Counted from the stretch's first letter, positions 1-6,270 are shown. The stretch: DNA of 6,705 bases from JBGOTP01 sp041476545 (GCA_041476545.1 JBGOTP010000285.1:1-6705); one strand, 5' to 3'. The notes: generated from the letters alone by a model not told the origin. Made by a program: numbers and translations.

Positions 1-70
1 GTATCTCGGTCTCCATCGTCGTGTTCGAGCTGGGGACGATCTGACCGATTCGATACGTACGCGCTGCCAT
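1..70 (-). CDS. Maleate cis-trans isomerase, N-terminal fragment (cut by window edge)
   Basis: Reading leftward from the ATG at 70-68, the frame stays open to the window edge and encodes 23 residues containing IGQIVPSSNTTMETEI. I recognise this as the start of maleate cis-trans isomerases of the Asp/Glu racemase superfamily (NicE-like, EC 5.2.1.1), which convert maleate to fumarate in the cytoplasm using two cysteines. Asn16 in PSSN lies where the family's conserved substrate-contacting Asn sits; both catalytic cysteines would lie outside the window. The ATG is only 2 bases past the TGA of the gentisate dioxygenase (TGAGCATG), and no strong Shine-Dalgarno precedes it, so translation is probably coupled to the upstream gene. 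Arylmalonate decarboxylases are related, but this N-terminus matches maleate isomerases much better. Only the N-terminus is visible, so the gene's integrity cannot be judged. Confidence 0.83.
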   Translation of the reverse strand, partial: MAARTYRIGQIVPSSNTTMETEI

Positions 71-72
71 GC

Positions 73-1161
73 TCAGGCAGGAATACGGGATTCTTCGCGC
101 CAGACGCCGAGCGCCTTCTGCGTGGCCCGATCGGACGCGCTGAAGAGCACTGCCTGGTCGTGCGCCTCGTGCGAGACCTTCTGCCAGGACGGCACGACGA
201 AGATATCGCGGGGACCCCAGCTGAACGTCGTGCCGCCGATACGGCTGACACCGTGTCCTTCGACGACGTTGTAGATGGTCGAGTCGGTCGAGCGATATAT
301 CTCGCCCGAAAACCCCTTCGGCAGCAGCTGCAGGAATGCCGCGATCGTCGGCATCGGATAGCCGCCGGTCGCCGGGTTCACGTACTGGAGCTTCACGCCG
401 TGGCACGGATCGACGGGGCCGTTCCGGTGTAATTGTTCGAGCGTCTCGCGGCTCCGCGAGTACGGATAGGTGAAGACCGGCGCCGACAGGCTGGCCGGCT
501 CGTACTCGAGGGGCATCATGTTCGCGCCGTAACGGGCCCGCGCGTCGCCTTCAGGGCGCGCGACCGGCTGGACCTCTTGCGGGTGATGCTCCAAAAAGCT
601 GGAGTCCAGAAGGTTGACGATCGGCACGTCCAGCACGTCCATCCAGACCACGGGAGAGGTACCGGGGTTCCCGTGATCGTGGAACGTCCATGACGGCGTG
701 AGAATGAAATCGCCGACCTGCATGGAGGTCCGCTCGCCGTCCACGGCGGTATAGCCACCGCCATCGCCTTCGACGATCAGGCGCAGCGCCGAGGCGGTGT
801 GACGATGGCTGGGGGCGATCTCACCGGGCAGGATGATCTGCAGTCCCGCGTACAGGCTCTGCGTAATCTGCGAGGCGCCGCGGATGCCGGGATTCTCGAG
901 CACGAGCACCCGCCGCTCCGCTTCCTTCGCGGTGATCAGGCGCGTCGCCTCCATCAGCAGCGGGCGGAGTTCGTCATATTTCCACAGCGCGGCTATGCAC
1001 ACCGGTTGGGGCTCGGGCGGCACCAGACGACTCAACACCTCCCAGAGAGGCGCGGTGTTCTTCTGGTCGAGCCGCCCGTAGAGCGCCTGGCGCTCCGGCG
1101 ACGTTCCAGGTTTGATCGCGAAGGAGGTCCCGGGTTTGATCGCGACGGCTGCGCTCTCCAT
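73..1161 (-). CDS. gtdA: Gentisate 1,2-dioxygenase (bicupin ring-cleavage enzyme)
   Basis: This 362-residue cytoplasmic Fe(II) enzyme is expected to split gentisate (2,5-dihydroxybenzoate) between C1 and C2 with O2, giving maleylpyruvate. The family is usually about 340-380 residues. The N-terminal cupin (about 100-180) carries PSHRHTASALR, with His119 and His121, and PSWTFHDHGN, with His161 and His163. His119, His121 and most likely His161 form the iron site. The C-terminal cupin (about 275-345) keeps the fold motifs IYNVVEG and PSWQKVSHEAHD but has lost the HxH pair, as is normal for the non-metal half. The start is supported by GAGAGG 8 bases upstream. The first 21 residues are unusual because AIKPGTS occurs twice in tandem before the common family start SPERQALY. 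It lies 24 bases after the FAH-family gene and 2 bases before the maleate isomerase, an evident operon. Salicylate or 1-hydroxy-2-naphthoate dioxygenases belong to the same family and are not excluded. Confidence 0.93.
   Translation of the reverse strand: MESAAVAIKPGTSFAIKPGTSPERQALYGRLDQKNTAPLWEVLSRLVPPEPQPVCIAALWKYDELRPLLMEATRLITAKEAERRVLVLENPGIRGASQITQSLYAGLQIILPGEIAPSHRHTASALRLIVEGDGGGYTAVDGERTSMQVGDFILTPSWTFHDHGNPGTSPVVWMDVLDVPIVNLLDSSFLEHHPQEVQPVARPEGDARARYGANMMPLEYEPASLSAPVFTYPYSRSRETLEQLHRNGPVDPCHGVKLQYVNPATGGYPMPTIAAFLQLLPKGFSGEIYRSTDSTIYNVVEGHGVSRIGGTTFSWGPRDIFVVPSWQKVSHEAHDQAVLFSASDRATQKALGVWREESRIPA
1099..1143 (-). repeat. In-frame tandem repeat in the dioxygenase N-terminus (AIKPGTS x2)
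   Basis: Codons 7-13 (1143-1123) and 15-21 (1119-1099) both encode AIKPGTS, a 24-base period. The two 21-base copies match at 17 positions, and all four differences fall at third codon positions and are silent. This looks like a local tandem duplication that lengthened the disordered N-terminal tail. Confidence 0.85.
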
Positions 1162-1164
1162 AAT

Positions 1165-1180
1165 CTCTGCCTCTCTGCCT
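1165..1180 (-). promoter_or_regulatory. Duplicated Shine-Dalgarno region of the gentisate dioxygenase
   Basis: On the minus strand the short gap before the dioxygenase ATG contains AGGCAGAG twice in perfect tandem. The copy junction forms GAGAGG (1175-1170), 8 bases from the start codon, a good ribosome binding site. A second GAGG lies 8 bases further upstream. The site supports the ATG at 1161 as the true start. Confidence 0.6.
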
Positions 1181-1185
1181 CGGGT

Positions 1186-2097
1186 CTACGCCGATCCGGA
1201 GACACGGGCGACCGTCGCCGCCACCGCGGCCCGCTCCGCAGCCCGCACGTTCACCTGCATCGTTCCGATTTTTTCGATCGTCGCGATGATCTCATCACCA
1301 GGCTCAATCGGGCTGACCCCTTCCGGCGTCCCGGTGTAGATGACGTCGCCCGGGTACAGGGTGTAGAAGGAGGATGCCAGCTCGATCAGCTCCGCAACCC
1401 CCAGGATCAGGTACTTCGTGTTCGACGACTGGCGCACCTGGCCGTTGACGACAACCTGCAGATCGAGTTGTCCCGGACTGGGAATTTCGTCGGCCGTCAC
1501 GAGCCACGGGCCGAGCACCGAAAAGCTGTCCGCGGACTTGCGGAAGCTGCGATCCTCGGAGCCGCGGATCGTGATGTCGAGCCCGATGCAGTACCCGGCC
1601 ACGTAGCCGAGCGCGTCCTCTCTCGACACGTCGCGGGCGTCTCTGCCGATCACGACCGCGAGCTCCACCTCGTGATCGGTTCGGCGATCGGGCTTGCTGA
1701 TCACGACGCCTTCGCCCGGCCCAACCAGCGAACTGGTGGCCTTGAGGAACAGGCCGGCGGACTGGATGGTCACCGTGTGGCCGGGAGTGTTGTGGTGCAG
1801 CGCCTTGTCTTCGCGCACTTCGTCAAGGTGCTTCTGATAGTTCACCGGCGCGGCCACGAGCTTGCGCGGGCTCGCCACCGGGCTGAGCAGCTTCATCCCC
1901 GCCAGCGTCAGCGACGGCGCATCCGGCAGAATCGCACGGGCGCGCTCGATCACCTTCGAGAGGTTCGCAATCAACGGATCGAACGCCGGCAGCGGGTACC
2001 GGTAGTTCGGCAGTACGTCGAGTGCCTTCGTGACGTCCCGAACGGCCGCGCCATCCACGACGCCCAGCCGCCCATCGCCAAATCGGCACAATCGCAT
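1186..2097 (-). CDS. Fumarylacetoacetate-hydrolase-family enzyme, probable maleylpyruvate/fumarylpyruvate hydrolase
   Basis: This 303-residue cytoplasmic metal-dependent hydrolase would cleave the C-C bond of the gentisate ring-fission product (or its trans isomer), releasing pyruvate plus maleate or fumarate. It has the two-part layout of the family: a small N-terminal domain (about 1-70, opening MRLCRFGDGRLGVV) and a catalytic mixed beta-roll (about 75-285). Likely metal ligands are Glu143 and Glu145 in DHEVELAVVIG and Asp174 in GLDITIR. NYQKHLDE (His90, Glu93) matches the lid His-Glu pair, and YTGTPEGVSP (254-263) is the family signature near the C-terminus. It is first in the leftward operon, ahead of the dioxygenase, so it probably acts on maleylpyruvate. 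The downstream maleate isomerase favours the cis substrate. The start fits the family N-terminus, but no well-spaced Shine-Dalgarno precedes it. FAH-family members have varied substrates, so exact specificity is inferred. Confidence 0.92.
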   Translation of the reverse strand: MRLCRFGDGRLGVVDGAAVRDVTKALDVLPNYRYPLPAFDPLIANLSKVIERARAILPDAPSLTLAGMKLLSPVASPRKLVAAPVNYQKHLDEVREDKALHHNTPGHTVTIQSAGLFLKATSSLVGPGEGVVISKPDRRTDHEVELAVVIGRDARDVSREDALGYVAGYCIGLDITIRGSEDRSFRKSADSFSVLGPWLVTADEIPSPGQLDLQVVVNGQVRQSSNTKYLILGVAELIELASSFYTLYPGDVIYTGTPEGVSPIEPGDEIIATIEKIGTMQVNVRAAERAAVAATVARVSGSA

Positions 2098-2111
2098 CCT
2101 GTTTTCGATGC

Positions 2112-2123
2112 CGAGTATACTCG
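2112..2123. promoter_or_regulatory. 12-bp palindrome CGAGTATACTCG: shared -10 element or operator between divergent operons
   Basis: The 59-bp gap between the divergent FAH-family and symporter genes contains a perfect 12-bp palindrome. Because of the symmetry each strand reads TATACT, one mismatch from the -10 consensus: 2116-2121 rightward and 2119-2114 leftward. For the leftward operon GTGACT (2143-2138) gives a 4-of-6 match to a -35 box at 18-bp spacing. The rightward -35 region is poor. The site could be a bidirectional promoter core, a repressor operator, or both. It would couple expression of the transport and catabolic genes. Confidence 0.5.
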
Positions 2124-2144
2124 CGCCCGGCGTGATCAGTCACT

Positions 2145-2150
2145 GAGGAG
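2145..2150 (+). promoter_or_regulatory. Ribosome binding site of the aromatic-acid symporter
   Basis: GAGGAG lies 6 bases before the ATG at 2157 and fixes the start of the symporter. Confidence 0.75.
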
Positions 2151-2156
2151 CCGCAG

Positions 2157-3515
2157 ATGAATACATCCGCGACGAACGCGGGTACGGTCATCAATGTCAC
2201 GGAGCTGGTCGAAAATAGTCCGTTCGGAGAGCTGCAGCGAGGCGCGTTCGTGCTCTGCCTGCTCTGCCTGGTCATGGACGGCTTCGACGTCCAGGCGCTC
2301 GGCTATACCGCGCCATCGATTGTCCGCGAATGGGGCGTCCCCAACGCGGCGCTCGGCCCGGTGTTCGCCGCCGCCAACTTCGGCGTCCTGATCGGCGCGC
2401 TCTTCTTCAGCATGCTGGCCGACCGGATCGGCCGCCGGCCGGTGCTCATCGGAGCAACGCTCTTCTTCGCCGCCATGATGATCCTGACGGCCCAGGTGAC
2501 CTCGGTCCCTCAGCTCCTCGTGATGCGCCTGCTCGCCGGCATCGGCCTCGGCACGATCCTCCCCAACGCCAGCGCGCTCGTCGGCGAATACAGCCCGCAA
2601 CGCATGCGCGCGACGATGATCATGATCGTAGGCGCCGGCTTCACGGGCGGCGCCGCCATCGGGGGCTTGATCGCCGCCGCGCTGATCCCGGCCTATGGCT
2701 GGCAGTCGGTCTTCTACTTCGGCGGCGCGATCCCGCTGGTCCTGGCGGTGGCGATGATCGTCGCGCTCCCCGAGTCGCTGCAGCTGATGGTGATCCGCGG
2801 AAAGAACCGGCGGACGCTCGCCGCGTGGCTGAACCGGATCGATCCGCGCGTTCACGCCTCAGAGTCGTCTGCGTTCGTCGTTAGCGAAGAAAAGAAGAGC
2901 GGCGTGCCGGTGCTGCACCTATTCCGGGACGGACGGGCCGCCGCAACGCTTCTCTTCTGGGTCGTCAATTTCATGAACCTGCTGAATCTCTACTCGCTGG
3001 CAAGCTGGCTGCCGACGGTCGTGCGCGACGCCGGCTACTCGGCGTCGACGGCGGTGCTCGTCGGGACGATCCTCCAGGTGGGAGGCACCCTCGGCACGTT
3101 CGGCCTCGCGTGGCTGGTCGCGCGTGGCGGATTCGTGCGTGTGCTCGCGTGCACCTTTGCGATCGCCTGCGCCAGCATCGCGCTCATCGGGCAGCCGAGC
3201 CTCTCGCTCCCGCTGATCTTCGTCGTGGTCTTCATCGCGGGCTGGTGCGTGGTGGGCAGCCAGCCAGGCCTCAACGCGCTGTCCGGGACCTACTATCCGA
3301 CCGCCATGCGCTCGACCGGCGTCGGCGCGGGCCTCGGCGTCGGCCGTATCGGCGCAATCGTGGGTCCCGGGGTCGGCGGCTATTTCATGGCGATGCACTG
3401 GGCCACCCGCGACATGCTCCTGGCGGCCGCCGTTCCCGCCCTGATTTCAGCGGTCGCGATGTTTTCGTTATGGTGGGTGATCGGTCCGCGCATGGGCATC
3501 ACGTCCACGCGCTGA
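2157..3515 (+). CDS. Major facilitator superfamily aromatic-acid:H+ symporter
   Basis: This 452-residue inner-membrane protein fits a 12-helix transporter of the aromatic acid:H+ symporter family (PcaK/BenK/GenK type), which imports hydroxylated benzoates with protons. Family marks are in place: DGFDVQALGY in the first helix (Asp41 and Asp44, matching the DGxD motif needed for substrate transport in this family), loop 2-3 motif SMLADRIGRRPV (85-96), a fourth helix starting RLLAGIGLGTILPNA (124-138) with Glu144 after it, a hydrophilic central loop (about 205-260), and YYPTAMRSTGVG then GRIGAIVGPGVGG (379-408) near the end. Length is normal. It is transcribed away from the gentisate operon from a shared promoter region, so gentisate or a precursor such as 3-hydroxybenzoate or salicylate is the likely cargo. 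The receptor gene follows 54 bases downstream on the same strand. Substrate identity is inference. Confidence 0.93.
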   Translation: MNTSATNAGTVINVTELVENSPFGELQRGAFVLCLLCLVMDGFDVQALGYTAPSIVREWGVPNAALGPVFAAANFGVLIGALFFSMLADRIGRRPVLIGATLFFAAMMILTAQVTSVPQLLVMRLLAGIGLGTILPNASALVGEYSPQRMRATMIMIVGAGFTGGAAIGGLIAAALIPAYGWQSVFYFGGAIPLVLAVAMIVALPESLQLMVIRGKNRRTLAAWLNRIDPRVHASESSAFVVSEEKKSGVPVLHLFRDGRAAATLLFWVVNFMNLLNLYSLASWLPTVVRDAGYSASTAVLVGTILQVGGTLGTFGLAWLVARGGFVRVLACTFAIACASIALIGQPSLSLPLIFVVVFIAGWCVVGSQPGLNALSGTYYPTAMRSTGVGAGLGVGRIGAIVGPGVGGYFMAMHWATRDMLLAAAVPALISAVAMFSLWWVIGPRMGITSTR

Positions 3516-3556
3516 GGCATCCTGTGCGCGTGCACGCGGCCGCGCCTGCGATCGTC

Positions 3557-3563
3557 GAAGGAG
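3557..3563 (+). promoter_or_regulatory. Ribosome binding site of the TonB-dependent receptor
   Basis: GAAGGAG lies 6 bases before GTG 3570 and 9 bases before ATG 3573, so either could be used; the proteins differ by one Met. It is only 2 bases from the out-of-frame ATG at 3566, which is too close for efficient use. Confidence 0.7.
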
Positions 3564-3569
3564 TCATGT

Positions 3570-6218
3570 GTGATGGTCACGCGTAGGTGCATGGCGAGTG
3601 TGTTGTTGGGGGGGCTTCTTCTGGCCATTCCGGCTGGCGCCGCAACGGTCCGCGGCTCGGTGTCCGACGCGACCGGCGGGTTTCTTCCCGGGGCACACGT
3701 CGTCCTCCGGGGCATCGCGACGGGCCAGGAGTCGTCTGTTGAGACGAGCGACGATGGGCGGTTTCAGTTTGAGGTCGCGCTCGGCACGTACCTGATCATC
3801 ATCACGCGCAATGGCTTTTCAGAGGTGGCGCGGACCCTCGCCATCGTCGATGCCGACGCAACGTTCGATCTGCCCGTGCAGCTTGACGTCGGCGGTCTGA
3901 GCGCCGAGATCACGGTCACCGCGACCCGCGCGGAGCGCGAGACCCGCCAGATTCCCCTTCATGTGGAGAGCATTCCCAGGGCTGCCATCGAGCAGGCCAA
4001 CATGTTGTCGACGGGCGACGCCCTGGCGGTAGCCGCGAACGTGACGCCCGTTGGAAATGGACCCTTTGGCGTTCGCCCGCGGCTGCGCGGCCTCGACTCC
4101 ACGAGACTCCTGGTGCTCGTGGACGGAGAGCGGCTGAACACGGCGCGGCAGGCGACAGACCGGACAGGCGCGGAAGTCGGGCTCATTTCTCCGGATGCGG
4201 TGACCCGCATGGAGATCGTCAACGGGGCCGGCACGCTGCTCTACGGCTCGGATGCGCTGGCGGGCACCATCAACATCATCACGAACGAGCCGTCGTTCTC
4301 CGCAGACACCCGCTGGCTCTACGGATTCAACGGCTTCTACAGTACGAATGAGCACGGCGAACGCGGCACCGCCACCGTCGGCGCGACGGGTCCGTCGTAC
4401 GCCTTCCGCCTGCAGGCGGGGGCCGAGTCGTTCGACAACTACAGGGCGGGTAAGCTGACCATCGAAGATACGCGGCCGTTCTTTGCGTCCGGTGCGCTCC
4501 GCCGCACCGATACGATCGACAGCAACTTCGGATTCAGCCTTGCGGCGTTTCCCGATCCGTTCAATGCACCCTACGTCCGGACGAGCAACGACATTCAGAG
4601 CTCGAGCGCACACGGTCGGTTCTTCAACCTGTCGAGTCTCTTCAGGGTCGGCGAGCGGCGAACCCTGCGGGTTCGCTATCAGCGCCGCCAGATGGACGAC
4701 GTCGGATTTCCGGATTTTGTCGAGCCGTACTTCTTCAATGCCGTCTCGCTGCCCAAGAGCGACCTCGACCGCGTGTCGGCACGCTACGAGGCGCAGGCGG
4801 TCACGAAATGGCTGGCCAATCTCTCGTTGACGACCCACTACCAGCGGACCCAGCGCCTGCTGCAGAACCTCCTGCCGGTGCAGTTTCCAGCCCCGACTGC
4901 GGTGTCCTTCTTCCCGATCAGTGTCTTCAGACTCGGCATCCTGTCAGAAACCGAACAGCGCGTCTGGACGCCGGGTGTTGATCTCCAGGCCGTAATCGTG
5001 CCGGTTGCGAACCACGTGCTGACGACCGGGCTTACCTTTTATCGCGATCGCAGCAGCGACAAGCGCACGACCACCACGACCACGTCGATGATTGGGCAGG
5101 TTGTGCTGGGGCAGCGCGGTCCCTCCGCCGTGGTGTTTCCCTCGCCCGTGCAGCTGGGTCCGCCTTCCGTGGCGCATCCAGTCCGCGTTCCGGATGCGAG
5201 CCTCCGCGACATCGCCGTGTTTGCGCAGGACGAGTGGACGCTTCGCCCGGGACTGTCGCTCGTAGCGGGGCTGCGCGGCGATTTCTACAACGTGAAGACC
5301 GACGCCACGCCGGGCTACGACATCACGTCGGTTGTCGCCGGTGCCCGGCCTGTGATCGATCCGTCCACGCTCCCGGATCCCAATGGCGCCACCTACGCGA
5401 GGAACGCCTTGACCGGCGACATCGGCCTTGTCGCGAACACCGATCGCCGGGTGAGTCCCTTCGTCCGTTTCGGTCGCAGCTACCGCCACCCAAACCTCGA
5501 GGAGATGCTGTACGCGGGGCCTGCAACCGCCGGGAGCATCGCGCCAAACGTGAAGGTGGCCCCGGAGACAGGCGACAATTTCGACGCCGGCGCCAAGTTC
5601 AGTCTGCCCCACGTGTCGGGTGGCGCGTACCTCTTTGTCAACCAGTACAAGGACTTCGTCGCGCAGGACCTCGTCGTGGCGATCACCGCGGCGGGCCCGC
5701 TGGCGCAGGCGACCAATTACGCGGACGTCCGGATTGGCGGCCTCGAGGTCTCGGCAGACTCACCGCTCGTGCTCGCGCACGGCGTGCTGACGCTGAGTTC
5801 GTCTGGCGCGTTCACGCGCGGGACCATTACCAAGGGTGTCAACCCGCTGGATGGCAGCTCCCTCGATGGCGCGCCCGCCGACAACATCACGCCGGTCAAG
5901 GTGTTGGCCTCGGCTCGATTGACGGCGCACGACGGGCGCTGGTGGGTGGAGTACGGCGTGCGGACGCAGACGAAGGTGAACCGCGTGACGCCGACGCTAC
6001 TCAGTTCGCCCTTCGTGATCGCCCAGGACCTGCTCTCGCTCGACGGCTTCACCGTGCAGCGTCTCGGCTGGGGCGTCAACCTGACGCGTCGCCGGGAGAA
6101 GCTCGGCCTCACGTTCGCGGTCGAGAACGTCGCGAACACCTACTACCGCGAGCACTTCCAGTTCGCGCCTTCCAGAGGGCGAACCTTTTCGGTTGGCGTG
6201 AGCGCGGGTGCGTTCTAA
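3570..6218 (+). CDS. TonB-dependent outer-membrane receptor with N-terminal carboxypeptidase-regulatory-like domain
   Basis: This 882-residue receptor is expected to bind a ligand at the cell surface and import it through a 22-strand barrel using TonB-ExbBD energy. In order: a signal peptide (about 1-24, basic TRR, hydrophobic VLLGGLLLAI, likely cleavage after AGA); a carboxypeptidase-regulatory-like beta-sandwich (about 26-107, VSDATGGFLPGAHVVL); a TonB-box-like stretch EITVTATR (113-120); a plug (about 128-240, with RLRGLDSTRLLVLVDG and LYGSDALAGTINIIT); and a barrel (about 245-882) ending in phenylalanine, as expected for assembly by the Bam complex. The regulatory-like domain is common in receptors of Acidobacteriota and Bacteroidota. 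It follows the symporter by 54 bases with no clear terminator, so co-transcription is plausible. The ligand is not visible: an aromatic compound is suggested by context, but a siderophore, cobalamin or another nutrient cannot be excluded. A run of seven G (3608-3614) lies in the signal-peptide codons. Confidence 0.94.
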   Translation: MMVTRRCMASVLLGGLLLAIPAGAATVRGSVSDATGGFLPGAHVVLRGIATGQESSVETSDDGRFQFEVALGTYLIIITRNGFSEVARTLAIVDADATFDLPVQLDVGGLSAEITVTATRAERETRQIPLHVESIPRAAIEQANMLSTGDALAVAANVTPVGNGPFGVRPRLRGLDSTRLLVLVDGERLNTARQATDRTGAEVGLISPDAVTRMEIVNGAGTLLYGSDALAGTINIITNEPSFSADTRWLYGFNGFYSTNEHGERGTATVGATGPSYAFRLQAGAESFDNYRAGKLTIEDTRPFFASGALRRTDTIDSNFGFSLAAFPDPFNAPYVRTSNDIQSSSAHGRFFNLSSLFRVGERRTLRVRYQRRQMDDVGFPDFVEPYFFNAVSLPKSDLDRVSARYEAQAVTKWLANLSLTTHYQRTQRLLQNLLPVQFPAPTAVSFFPISVFRLGILSETEQRVWTPGVDLQAVIVPVANHVLTTGLTFYRDRSSDKRTTTTTTSMIGQVVLGQRGPSAVVFPSPVQLGPPSVAHPVRVPDASLRDIAVFAQDEWTLRPGLSLVAGLRGDFYNVKTDATPGYDITSVVAGARPVIDPSTLPDPNGATYARNALTGDIGLVANTDRRVSPFVRFGRSYRHPNLEEMLYAGPATAGSIAPNVKVAPETGDNFDAGAKFSLPHVSGGAYLFVNQYKDFVAQDLVVAITAAGPLAQATNYADVRIGGLEVSADSPLVLAHGVLTLSSSGAFTRGTITKGVNPLDGSSLDGAPADNITPVKVLASARLTAHDGRWWVEYGVRTQTKVNRVTPTLLSSPFVIAQDLLSLDGFTVQRLGWGVNLTRRREKLGLTFAVENVANTYYREHFQFAPSRGRTFSVGVSAGAF

Positions 6219-6222
6219 ACTC

Positions 6223-6257
6223 CAAATCCCGAATCCCAAATCCCAAGTCCCAAATCC
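6223..6257. repeat. Heptamer tandem repeat (CAAATCC)5 with G-quadruplex motif on the minus strand
   Basis: Five 7-base units run head to tail: CAAATCC, CGAATCC, CAAATCC, CAAGTCC, CAAATCC. The plus strand has CCC exactly every 7 bases (6228, 6235, 6242, 6249, 6256). The minus strand therefore has five GGG tracts separated by 4-base loops, which satisfies the usual intramolecular G-quadruplex rule with one spare tract. The array fills most of the 52-bp gap between the convergent receptor and amidohydrolase genes. In the amidohydrolase transcript it would lie just after the stop codon as G-rich RNA. No hairpin terminator is visible in this gap, so a role in 3'-end formation is possible but unproven. 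Confidence 0.85.
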
Positions 6258-6270
6258 CAACGCAAACGCG

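Noticed and set aside
300..345. A second metal site in the C-terminal cupin of the dioxygenase
   Set aside because: The HxH pair of the N-terminal cupin is replaced by non-ligand residues (YRSTDST), so the C-terminal half is unlikely to bind iron, as is usual in the family.
799..2160. A 453-codon open frame on the plus strand across the dioxygenase and FAH-family genes
   Set aside because: It is antisense to two clearly recognisable enzymes and is rich in Arg, His and Gln with no domain-like pattern, as expected of a shadow frame in GC-rich DNA.
2136..2855. A 239-codon minus-strand frame over the symporter start
   Set aside because: Its composition is dominated by Asp, Arg, Glu and His, the usual antisense of membrane-helix codons in GC-rich DNA. 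It also overlaps the divergent promoter region.
3527..3538. Perfect 12-bp palindrome CGCGTGCACGCG between the symporter and the receptor
   Set aside because: It has no loop and no following T-run, so it is not a terminator. Its pure CG/GC-rich make-up is easily produced by chance in this sequence, and there is no supporting second copy.
3566..3586. Short 6-codon reading frame (ATG at 3566 to TAG) overlapping the receptor start
   Set aside because: The Shine-Dalgarno is only 2 bases from this ATG but well spaced for GTG 3570 or ATG 3573, so it is unlikely to be a real leader peptide.
3819..4838. A 339-codon open frame on the minus strand inside the receptor gene
   Set aside because: It is antisense to the receptor plug and barrel, Arg-rich and low in recognisable motifs; a GC-driven shadow.
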